Assembly (NCBI GenBank): GCA_028274465.1
Contig: CM051455.1
Location: forward strand, 130,544,096-130,608,095
Source of the DNA: Plantago ovata
Lineage: Eukaryota > Streptophyta > Magnoliopsida > Lamiales > Plantaginaceae
Reading direction: 5' to 3'
DNA length: 64,000 nucleotides
The notes beneath the pieces were generated by a model. It made no database searches. It was not told the DNA's origin and saw only the letters and a list, made by a program, of their open reading frames with translations. Position 1 is the stretch's first letter. Every line of letters starts with the position of its first letter. Both the position numbers and the translations under genes were made by a program. Of the stretch, positions 34,635 through 44,813 are shown piece after piece.

Positions 34635-36900
34635 ATTTGATTTCAACTAAACCGAAATAATGAGAGTTATTTTTCCCAATGAAATAAATCCAATACATAG
34701 GGGCCTAGTTGTAAGAAAATGATGCTAAACACGTGACCTCTAGTTAACTGATGGGTGTCAATTAACAGGCCACCTAAATTGTGTTTGTCTGATTTTGATT
34801 TTGAGTACTTACTTACATCATGTCGTTAGTTACCAACTTATCTTAACGAAATTGTCGTTGTACTAACATGACCAAACCAAGTAAGTGACATCTTATCTTC
34901 TGTCTCTCACACCCAAGAGAAGAGATCACAAATTGGTTCCCTTAACATTCTTAGAAATTAATCAAACTAACAAATCATGACTTTTCTCAATTTTACTCAT
35001 GTCACTTTGCATCAAACGTCACACAAATCAAATTCTAGTCCACATCAGGTTGTTAATCAACACGCCAATTTTCCATGTATTGTATTTAACGGTAGACTAA
35101 GCCTATGTTTGTCAGGTCTATTAAATATTTAATAGATCATCTACCATGAATTTTGTATTTATAGGATTGCTTTTTACTTAAACACCCATTAGTACTAATT
35201 AATAAGTTACAAATAAACTTTATCGTTATTAACTTTCACGATGACAGATGCCGTTAACAAAACCTTCAAAACACATCCCATATCGTTAAGTAGATGATTT
35301 TTAAAAAATTTATGATGTCATAAATACCTTGGGGATCTAATTTACTTTAGTCTTTTTCCGTTTTCTTTTTTTTCTTTGCAAATTTTAAATTTTCTTTCTG
35401 AAAATATTACTTTTAGACCCCTGAGTATTTATATGACGTCATAAATACAAATTTTCTAAGAACAAAAAACAATTACTACTTAACAACAACGGACGTGTTG
35501 TTTGAGGGTTTTGTTAGCGGCAGGGTACTCAATGTTTAAAGTTAACAGAGGTTAGTTTTATATATATTTAATTTGTCAATAGCTCAGAGGATTATTTTTA
35601 AAGGTTTTGTTAATGGCATGGGGTCCTATTGTAAAAGGTTAACGAATGTTGAATATATATGTAATTTGTTAATTATTCGGGGGTTGCTTTGTGTAAGAAT
35701 ATCCAAAAATTATACTGTATACATATAGAGTCAAATTACACGGGAGTATGTTTTCTCTTCCCATGATGTGTGACTGGCTCTATATTAGTATACACAATTA
35801 GTTCAACCATATTACAATTCAACAACTTATCAGGTTTATGAAAAAATTATATAGTATATTAATAGACCTGTCAATTTTTTTTCCAGATTAGCATGCACAT
35901 GGTAGATGACCCCTGCTGATAATCCAAATTTTTAATGATTCAGCAATTTTGTTTTAATTTTTGTACTAATAATTAAAGATGATTAATTCTCTTGAACTTT
36001 TCGCCATATCTTCTTAATAATTCATATTTCTATTCTGAATTAGAACATAATCGGCTCCAAGCAAGATGATGCTAAGCAAGATCAATGTCCTAAATTAGAC
36101 ATAATGACCCTACCTGAAGCAAACCAACAACTATAAATGTGTAACAACTACTATTATTATATAGGTTGAACTAATATTAATGCACACTCCTATTATTTCC
36201 TCTGTTATCAACAGGGTACTTTTCAAGACAAGGGATTAGATAAATTTACCAAATATGTCTTCACAAATCAAGATGAAATTGAAAACAAAAGCATTTTTTT
36301 CATTCATTATAACATCCCTATCGCTAGGAAAAGCTCAAAGTAAAACTAACCTCTATACATTTTTCATTCATTAAAGCTAGCTGAAAGTAAAACTAACCTC
36401 TGTACATCTATTTATCATCTCGATCATACCCTAGATGATAAATCTATTTTTACCATCTAATAAACCATAAAACCAGAAGAATAGAAGGCGTAAAAAATAG
36501 ATGTACATTGTAATTTCTTACAGCTGCTTAATTTACACATTGGTTTAACATATAGTTAAAAGTCTTGTGTAAAATATATATACTATGCTTCTTAGGGAAA
36601 GAAACGCCACGGTGTGTGGAGTTTCGGTTCTTTACGTAGTGTGTCTTTCCTCAAGACACATCTTACATAAGATGTACTCTTAATTAACTCACACTCGCAC
36701 AACCAAAAATACTGATTGTACAAGGCACTAATTTTAAATATGACATGAAACATCAAATTGAACTTAGAAAAAAATATGTGAGCTGATATCTTAGAAATTA
36801 AGCACAAGTAAATGATTGACAAAATTCAAGAGTTAGATAGGCAAGTGGATGAATCTAACTACTTCACAGGGTAAACTAAGTGTTGTTCTCTCATCTGACC
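34635..36900. other. AT-rich intergenic region upstream of the laccase
   Basis: I see no gene or transposon with clear ends. ORFs here are short and AT-driven. Confidence 0.4.
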
Positions 36901-36906
36901 ATCATG

Positions 36907-36968
36907 ACCTAATCTTGCCCACCTCATAACAACCCTTTCTCATGTACTCTAGTCTCTACTCTATATAA
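36907..36968 (+). promoter_or_regulatory. Laccase core promoter
   Basis: The TATA box TATATAA at 36962-36968 lies ~90 bp before the ATG. ACCTAAT at 36907-36913 fits the secondary-wall MYB element ACC(A/T)A(A/C)(T/C), though a single 7-bp match is weak evidence. Confidence 0.6.
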
Positions 36969-37055
36969 GGAACTCCTCTGTTTCACTAAACATTCATCAA
37001 AATCACATTCATTCACTTCACATCCTGCAAAAAAAGAACTCCTCAAGTACTGAAA

Positions 37056-39269
37056 ATGGTGACCTTCAAAAACACTGCCACGTTCTTGGGATTCTTAGCC
37101 CTTTTACTTCTGTACGCAAGCACAATGGCGATAGCACATCCAAAAGTTCACTCCCACAGTTTTACTGTATGCTAGCTAGCTACATTAACTACATTTCTAC
37201 AACTGTCATTAGGAAGACTTGTTTCTGATAGATATGTGTTATTTATGTTTGTGTAACAGATTCAAGCTACACCAGTGAAGAGGCTGTGCAAAACCCATAA
37301 CACCATCACGGTTAATGGGATGTATCCAGGACCAACGTTGGAAGTAAACAATGGCGATACTTTGGTGGTTAAAGTCATCAATAAAGCTCGATACAATGTT
37401 ACTATTCACTGGTAATTGCATTTATGCATGATTGCACGAATGCACATCCTGTATTTTATAACGTTAGCATTAAAACATCTTTCGTAACTTTATCTTGCTG
37501 CATGAATGCAACAAACAGGCATGGTGTCAGGCAAATAAGAACAGGTTGGGCTGATGGGCCAGAATTTATCACTCAATGCCCTATCAGACCTGGAGAGAGT
37601 TACACTTACCGATTCACTATACAAGGACAAGAAGGCACACTCTGGTGGCATGCTCATAGTTCGTGGCTGAGGGCCACAGTGTACGGAGCTTTGATCATCC
37701 ACCCGAAAGAAGGAGACTCATATCCCTTCCCTAAGCCAAAGCATGAGACAGCCCTTCTTCTCGGTAACTAATTAGGATCATCAGAATTGCTAAAACAGTT
37801 TACTTCATTTATTATCTAACAAATTCTAATGAAGTGAAAATCATGGTGATCAGGTGAATGGTGGGATGGCAACCCTATTGATGTCATTAGAAATGCCACC
37901 AGAACCGGAGCAGCTCCAAATATCTCGAATGCTTATACCATCAATGGTCAACCTGGTGATCTTTACAATTGCTCCAGCAAAGGTATGTTTCTAAGAACAC
38001 AAATTAATCTTGTAGTTTTCAGGTCATGAGTTTCAAAGTATGAATAACAGAATTCTAAAATGTGTTGGAACAGGTACCGTAACAGTTCCAGTGAATCCGG
38101 GTGAGACGAATCTTCTGAGAGTTGTGAATTCAGCACTTAATCAACAACTCTTCTTCAAAGTCGCCAATCACAAGCTCACAGTGGTTGGAGCAGATGCCTC
38201 CTATGTGAAACCATTCACCACATCGGTTCTCATGCTTGGACCTGGCCAGACCACTGATGTCCTGATCACTGCCGATCAGAAGCCTGCCAAATACTACATA
38301 GCAGCACGAGCCTATGCCAGTGCTCAAGGTGCACCTTTTGATAACACCACAACCACAGCTATCCTTCAATACAAATCTGCCAAAGGTGCCTCGTCTAAAC
38401 CAGTTATGCCGAGAATGCCAGCGTTTAATGACACAGCCACTGCAACTGCTTTCACCAAGAGTTTCAGAAGCCGAGGAAAAGTTGAAGTTCCCACTAAAAT
38501 CGATCACAATCTGTTCTTCACAGTAGGTCTAGGACTCAACAGATGTCCTCCTGGTGCAAGAAGCAGAAACTGCCAGGGGCCTAATGGCACCCGCTTCACC
38601 GCAAGCATGAACAATATCTCGTTCGTGCTCCCATCCAATTTTTCATTATTACAAGCACATCAACAGGGAATTCCCGGAGTTTTCACCACAGATTTCCCAG
38701 CAACTCCTAAAGTTAAATTCGATTACACTGGAAATGTGAGCAGATCGTTATGGCAGCCTATGCGCGGGACAAAGGTATACAAGTTGAAGTACGGAGACAC
38801 AGTTCAAGTGGTTTTACAAGGAACAAGCATCTTTACAGCTGAAAATCACCCTATTCATCTTCACGGTTACGATTTCTACATACTTGCTGAAGGATTTGGA
38901 AATTTTAATCCAAGCAAAGATACAGCCAAATTCAACCTTGTTGATCCACCACTCCGCAACACAGCAAGTGTACCAGTTGCTGGATGGACAGTGATCCGAT
39001 TTGTCGCAGATAATCCAGGTTAGCTGACTGACACATGCATGCAAATTAGTATATTTTTTCTAGTGAACATGTTTCATATCATATCCATACGGTATGTACG
39101 CAAGATGCAGAAATTCTAACACATGTCGAATTGAACAGGTGTGTGGATTATGCATTGTCACTTGGATGTGCACATTGGCTGGGGTTTAGCAATGGCGTTC
39201 CTAGTCGAAAATGGAGTGAATGAACTGCAATCATTGGAGCCTCCTCCAATAGATCTTCCGCGCTGTTAG
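37056..39269 (+). CDS. Laccase (multicopper oxidase), six exons
   Basis: Exons: 37056-37166, 37260-37411, 37519-37763, 37854-37982, 38074-39018, 39139-39269. All phases join, giving 570 residues, the usual plant laccase length. An N-terminal signal peptide (to about residue 28) sends it to the cell wall. Laccases oxidise monolignols and other phenolics with O2 reduced to water. All four copper motifs are intact: HWHG at 87-90, WWHAHSSW at 130-137, HPIHLHG at 471-477, and [12 protein letters not shown] at 533-544, giving the T1 Cys, the T2/T3 histidines and a Leu at the axial T1 position. Many NxS/T sites fit glycosylation. It resembles the lignification-linked laccases, but I cannot fix the paralogue. 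Exon 5 carries the segment (38123-38143) where miR397 usually pairs, with several mismatches here. Confidence 0.96.
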
Positions 39270-39600
39270 TTTATTCAAACATATATAGAAAATATCAGGC
39301 AGCAAATTAAGGGTAAAAAATTGTCTGTCATTGTTATTCCCCTGCATTCGGGGGCTAGTTTTGTTTTGGTATCTTGATACTCCATTATAGAATACTGCCA
39401 CAAGAATGATGGTATTAGATTTGCCAGTATTAATTGGTGCATGAAGATCTTCTTCTCATTTCATTGTATTTGTATTTGTATTGTTGTTATACAAAAACAC
39501 TTGAGAAATTATAGCTTGGAATTACAAAATGACAGGCATGGATCGACCACAGTTTTTGTAAAAGTTGACAAATATGGACCACAAAATTGACAATGGATCC
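39270..39600. other. 3' flank of the laccase
   Basis: Probable 3' UTR and polyadenylation region; it leads directly into the MYB inverted repeat. Nothing else seen. Confidence 0.5.
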
Positions 39601-39620
39601 AATTATGTCATATAGAAAAG

Positions 39621-40225
39621 GAACATCGGTGTTGATTAATTCTTCTTCAGGTTTCTTGATTTCGAGTTCGTGGAAATTACGATCTGCATTGCCTTGTCCC
39701 CGTTCTACTCAGATCTTGTGGTCGAACTCGAGGCACATGATGTTGAAACCGAACCCTCTATCTCACTCGTTTCCTAAATTCTTAATTTATGGCTTCTATC
39801 TTCATCACCATCCTCTTCGGACGTGTGTTCCAAACGTTCTTAATCTCATTGTCAGTTCCAAACCGAACCATTAAGAATGTTTGGAACACATGTTTGAAGA
39901 AGATGGGAATAAAGTTAGAACCAAAGAGAAAGGAAGAATGGACTCTAAGATGGAGGGTTCGATTTTCAGATCATGTGCTTCGAATTCAATCACAAAATCT
40001 AAGCAGAACACGGACAAGGTATTAGGTGATCAGGAGTTCTTGGAACTCGAAATCAAGAAACCAGAAGTAGAATTATTCAACACCAATGGTTCTTTCTCTA
40101 AACCAATTGAGGAAATCAAGCAAGATTTACCTAAATCGAATAATCAAGATCTTCCCGAAGACCAAGAATATGAGCTTCCAGATTCTGGTACAACAAATCA
40201 AGAGACTTGCCTAATACGAATGTAG
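39621..40225. pseudogene. Inverted duplication of R2R3-MYB exon-4 sequence (hairpin-forming)
   Basis: 39621-39844 carries MYB sequence in minus orientation, and 39870-40098 carries the same stretch in plus orientation, around a 25-nt centre (39845-39869). The arms pair along ~225 bp: for example GTTCCAAACGTTCTTAAT (left) against ATTAAGAATGTTTGGAAC (right), and GGTTTCTTGATTTCGAGTTC on the left with its complement near 40040-40062. Both arms match exon 4 of the adjacent MYB gene (about 40960-41165), encoding the end of R3 (NEIKNVWN) and the following linker. The right arm continues as MYB-like sequence to 40225, with a 114-codon frame not preceded by a MYB domain. Stops and frame breaks rule out a MYB protein. 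It lies between the laccase and the MYB gene, both transcribed towards it. Confidence 0.88.
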
Positions 40226-40475
40226 AAGTAAGAATTCTTTGTAAGCTGTAAAACAAGGTTCTAAGAATTATAACATGGCATTCTATGACTAAGAAATACA
40301 ATCAATGCAAGATATGCATTTTTCATGTTCTTAAATTTCTAAAAAGAAAACCTGCACTAAGAATATACTAGGTGCCTGAATTTCTCTAATTTCAAGAAAG
40401 CAACCGAAAACTAAAATTTGCTATAAGAACTAAGAAGGTGCCAAAATGGCTCACCTTACACTAATCTAATCCATA

Positions 40476-42104
40476 TCACTTATGATTTTTCGCAAAAGGA
40501 TTTCCAGGAGAGCCAGGTATATTCATGTACCATTCCAAGTCATCATCAAAGGTACTCTTTGGCTCCAAGTGCACTTTTTCGTCTTCCTTGTTTGGCAAAT
40601 TGCCACTGTCACTTGCTGCTTCAAGTTCAAAATTCTCCATATACTTTAACCACTCTTTATACTCCGGTTCCTCATCAAATTTCTTTGCTTTGTTTGATGG
40701 ATTTTGGCCCTGAGCCTCGACATTCTCTACTTGTGCCTGAACCTCACCATTAATTACTTGTAAAGGCTCTAAGGAATTCAGTTCCCAGAAAAAGCATGGA
40801 CGATAGTCCTGATTCTTCATACAATCTGACCCCACCGAGATCTCGATCTTTCCTTCACCATCTAGGCAAGTCTCTTGGTCCTTGAGAAGATCTTGGTTTT
40901 GAGATTCAGGTAAATCCAGCATGATTTCATCATCCCGTTTAGAAAAAGAACCACTGGTCTTGAATAAGTTTTCTTCTGGTTTCGTGATTTGGAGTTCCTG
41001 GAACACCTGATCACCTAGTGCCTTCTCCCTACAGGCACATGTTGTAGAAACCGAACCCTCCATCTTAGGGTCCTTTCCTCGGTTTTTTCTAGCTTCCAAC
41101 TTCATCGCCATCTTCTTCAGACGTGCGTTCCAGACGTTCTTTATCTCGTTGTCAGTTCTTCCGGGCAAGTTGGATGCAATCCTTGCCCACCTGGAAATCA
41201 TTTACAAAGTAAATATGTTATAAATATAAAGATAATTAATGCATCACAATTTGGCGAATAAAATTTCTAATCATTAAAGACATGTGGACATAAATTCAGC
41301 TAAAAAAGAACATATGCACAAATAAAAAATAACACTATCTGTTAAAAACTCAAAACCAGTCAAGCTAGTAAGATTGTGAGATTACTGGTTTCCCCATTCT
41401 TTGTGGAGGTTGATGATGGTCCGATCCTCCTCAGGCTTAAAGTTCCCTCTCTTGACATGGGGGCTCAGGTAGTTTACCCACCTCAATCGACAACTCTTTC
41501 CGCACCGATTCAGTCCTAGTAAACACATAACAGATTGTAACCAAGTAAATATCTTTTCTTGACTTTGAAATCTAAAAGTAACATGTTCTCTTTACTTTCA
41601 CTTCGAAAAGTAACATGTTCTCTTGTACGTAGCTGAGATTCCAACTACGTACATTTGAAGTTCGAACCTCAACATTTGATTCAGTTTGACATATGATATA
41701 AAATTAAGTTCTTGAACTTTTAAAAAGAGGAATCAATGACATTAGCAGCTAGCAAACATTAATGGAACAGTTTTAAACATTAGCATGCACATTTTTAGAA
41801 ATATATTAATATTACAATCAGGAGAGTGATTTACCAGCCGCCTTGGGAAGAGCGCTCCAATTTCCAGGGCCGTGCTCCTCAATGTAGCTTCTGAGCCGGT
41901 GATCTTCATCCGGCTTCCATGGACCCTTGTTGACAGCGCCCTGGTTACAACAAGGGAAGTTAAACGGCAAGTAAATAACTAAGAGAAGATACAGAGTGTA
42001 CTAAGCTAGAAACTAAGGCTAAAGACTAAATTTTTAAGTTACAACAACCATTAAAAAAGTTGTGTACCTAGCTAGCTCCTTACCTTGGGATTATTTCCTT
42101 CCAT
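40476..42104 (-). CDS. R2R3-MYB transcription factor, four exons
   Basis: Exons: 42084-42104, 41835-41940, 41386-41515, 40476-41190. The phases (0, 1, 2) all join, giving 323 residues. R2 ([16 protein letters not shown] to [14 protein letters not shown]) and R3 ([16 protein letters not shown] to [17 protein letters not shown]) keep the spaced Trp residues of the family, with Phe replacing the first Trp of R3 as usual. The two introns inside the MYB domain are at the typical places: at the Gly codon before LNRCGKS, and just before [10 protein letters not shown]. An extra first exon of only seven codons (MEGNNPK) is unusual. The C-terminal part is acidic and has no subgroup motif I can name; NEIKNVWN is seen in subgroups 2 and 3. 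It is a nuclear DNA-binding regulator with unknown targets. Confidence 0.93.
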
Positions 42105-43505
42105 GATGAGTTTGGCTTCAGTATACTGTATATACTGTATATACCTTAATTAACTTGAAGTTCACAGGTTATAATAGTTCTAGCACTGGTGCATATTTAT
42201 AGGGGTAAACTGGGGAAACGGACAAAAGATTCTATGTACTGGCACAAACTTGGAAATGCATTGAATGTTTGTGGAGATTCTCAAAATTAATTAAGTTCCG
42301 TTAAACAGCTCAGGTTTCATGCAAATCACCAACTGAAACTGAATTTAGTTCTATATTGGCCTAGCTAGATGATAAATCTTTAGGTAGCTTAATTTCTGAG
42401 GCAAGGAGAGCGTTGCCACGTAGTGAGGTTCAATGGGATGACCATTGGTTGGAATCGGAAATTAACCGGTGAGCAGGAATTACATATTTAGGTGCGTATT
42501 GTGTTTAATGTGTAGTACGTACGTTACAATACAATAATGTATGTACAAGTGTACGATATTTCGAAATATAAATAAATGATTGGTACGTGGTAAATTATCC
42601 ATGAATATCCACAATGAAATTAACTATGTAAAGTTCAAATTAGCATTCTTAATATTTAACCAAATTTTATAAACATAGAGATTATTAGCCACAAAACTAA
42701 TTACCGAATTTAAGCTTAGGTACGATATCTCTCACTTTTAACTTTTGCACTATATATTTTCACTTATTAAAATGTGTAACATATGTTTTCCTTAACTTAG
42801 TTTTTGTACTTCGGTGACATATTCTCGTAGACATAGCGTTTTGGATCTATCACCCCCCCCCCCCACACCCACATTCAGTGAATTATATCTCGGGGCACCT
42901 TAGTTTGTGCATTAGAATTTAACTAATTCACCGAAAATAAACACAAACTTTATAAAAACAATGGTTTCTTTCCGTTTTTAATAATTACCGTTTAGGTTTT
43001 TACTATTTATTTATAGACACTTGTCGTTTTTTAATTTTTCAAGTTAGAATTATATCTTGATTAATTAATGATTAATTAATGTATATTTGAATTCCATAAC
43101 ATTTAGAAGTATCATATTAGTTGACATATGATATTAATTACTTGTAATTAATGCAATATTTTTAGAAAATCAATAAATTGAATGAGATTTATTAAAATAT
43201 GTGAAAACTGTAAAATGATAATTAAAAAAAGAAATAGAAGGGAGTAGTTATTATAGTAAGAAACTGTTCTTTTCGTCTTAACATAATTGAACAAAACTAA
43301 ATTGAATTGAACAAAATAGAACTGAACTGAACCGAATTTATTTGTAGTATAAAATATAACTAAGAAAATCTATACATTACTGAAGTTGATGAATCTGAGC
43401 ACAATTGAACTGACATAAAAAGAATTGAACTGAACTGAATTTAAAATAATGAGTTTTCATACGAAGAGAAGTGGTTAATTCATTCCACAATACTTCCTCC
43501 ATCTG
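42105..43505. other. MYB promoter and AT-rich intergenic sequence
   Basis: Holds the MYB promoter, a C-run at 42851-42864 and a TTCAGTTCA-family MITE at about 43260-43478 (ends AACTGTTCTTTTCGTCTT and ACGAAGAGAAGTGG). No gene. Confidence 0.5.
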
Positions 43506-43633
43506 GGAGTCATAAGGTGGTCTAGCGGTAAGGAGTTCGGCAAAAGAGAGGTGCAGGTTCGATCCCGACGGTGACGAAATTATAAGTTTGGTTTAGGTGT
43601 AAATAAATAAGGTGGTTTAATAAGTTTGTATAA

Positions 43634-43675
<42 letters not shown>
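43506..43675 (+). mobile_element. tRNA-derived SINE
   Basis: Internal Pol III boxes: A box TGGTCTAGCGG at 43518-43528 and B box GGTTCGATCCC at 43556-43566, 28 bp apart. A unique body follows, and then a (TTA)n tail at 43633-43675. The box order and spacing are those of a tRNA-derived SINE. The downstream part does not fold as a tRNA. Confidence 0.82.
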
Positions 43676-44047
43676 GATGGTAGAACTAGTTGTAATTCAA
43701 GACTCCAAATTTGTACTTAGATCGAACTGTCGGAAGCATATTCCAAGTTGTAAACAGTTTCTTGATGCTTAGTTATTTCGGAATCTCTTGCTTGTATAAC
43801 TTACCTGGAATGGAAATTTATTTTCAGCTTACATATTTGTTGAAATCTTTCTTGTGGTTTTCGTATTTTTCCTTTTTTTTTATCCATCACTTGTTTCTTT
43901 ATCACTATTACATTTTTTAACCAAGTTGATCATACAGACTTTAAAGATGACAAACTGCATGGCTGTAGCCCAAATCTTAAGTTATAACCCTAAAGAAAAT
44001 GACTTAGCCTAAATCACTGCCAAGGCACACTGGTTCTGTTTCAAACA
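43676..44047. other. Spacer between two SINE insertions
   Basis: AT-rich; I see nothing I can name. Confidence 0.35.
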
Positions 44048-44066
44048 GACATGTGAATAACAACAT

Positions 44067-44192
44067 TTTTTTTTTTCTTTTTTTTTTAATAATCGAACAA
44101 TTACAATTTAACAAGTAGCATTACAAAGCTAGTAATAAATTATAAATAATTCCGCACTTGACGAGAATTGAACTTATGACCTCTAGTGTCAT
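44067..44192 (-). mobile_element. Short retroposon (truncated SINE or LINE end) with 19-bp target duplication
   Basis: A perfect direct repeat GACATGTGAATAACAACAT at 44048-44066 and 44193-44211 flanks ~126 bp. On the minus strand the insert starts ATGACACTAGAGG, contains a B-box-like GTTCAATTCTC and ends in a long A-rich tail (T tract on the plus strand). It was inserted by LINE-type target-primed reverse transcription. Confidence 0.85.
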
Positions 44193-44211
44193 GACATGTG
44201 AATAACAACAT

Positions 44212-44813
44212 ATCATAAAGATAATTGGCTCAATATAGAAGGAACAATAATGGAAACTAATGTCTGTACTCTGTAGTACAAGTGTACAACATCTAACTCT
44301 ATGTAAATTAATCTGAAAATTAAGAATCTATCTGTCCTGACATCTAAAGATTGAGTTCCACAAAAATTCTAGGAAGGATATCTGGAAACTGAACACTATT
44401 ACCAGTATCTTCCTGCATATAACACAGCCCTCAAATGTACATCAACATATGCTTCCTCGACCGTAAACAGCCTCAACTTTGTACATAAGCTCACTGCAAG
44501 TCTCATTAACTGAATATAGTGATCCCTTCCGTTTGCAGCATTGACTCAAAGCTTCACAGGCAAGTTGGAATCTGTCCTAATGACCAGTTGAAAGGAGCTC
44601 ATATACTATTCACAAGATGTCAATCAACTTTCTCCCCTCACGAGAAAGCAGCAAAAAGTACCATCCGGCAACCTCGTTGCTTCCACCATCAAATTAAGGT
44701 TTAGCCACTCAGGCCAACTCGTCAAGATGATGCTTCAAAAGAAGCCAAACGGGGAAAAACTAACTATATCATCTGTGTGATCTCAAATGTATTCTTGATA
44801 ACTTAAAGAAGCA
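44212..44813. other. Probable 3' UTR of the apyrase gene
   Basis: No coding features; it lies directly downstream of the minus-strand apyrase stop. Confidence 0.45.

Noticed and set aside
39881-40225. 114-codon ORF as a MYB-like protein gene
   Set aside because: It lacks any MYB repeat and is one arm of the inverted repeat plus its extension.
43506-43675. tRNA gene suggested by A and B boxes
   Set aside because: The A and B boxes are present, but the rest does not fold into a tRNA and a (TTA)n tail follows; it is a SINE.
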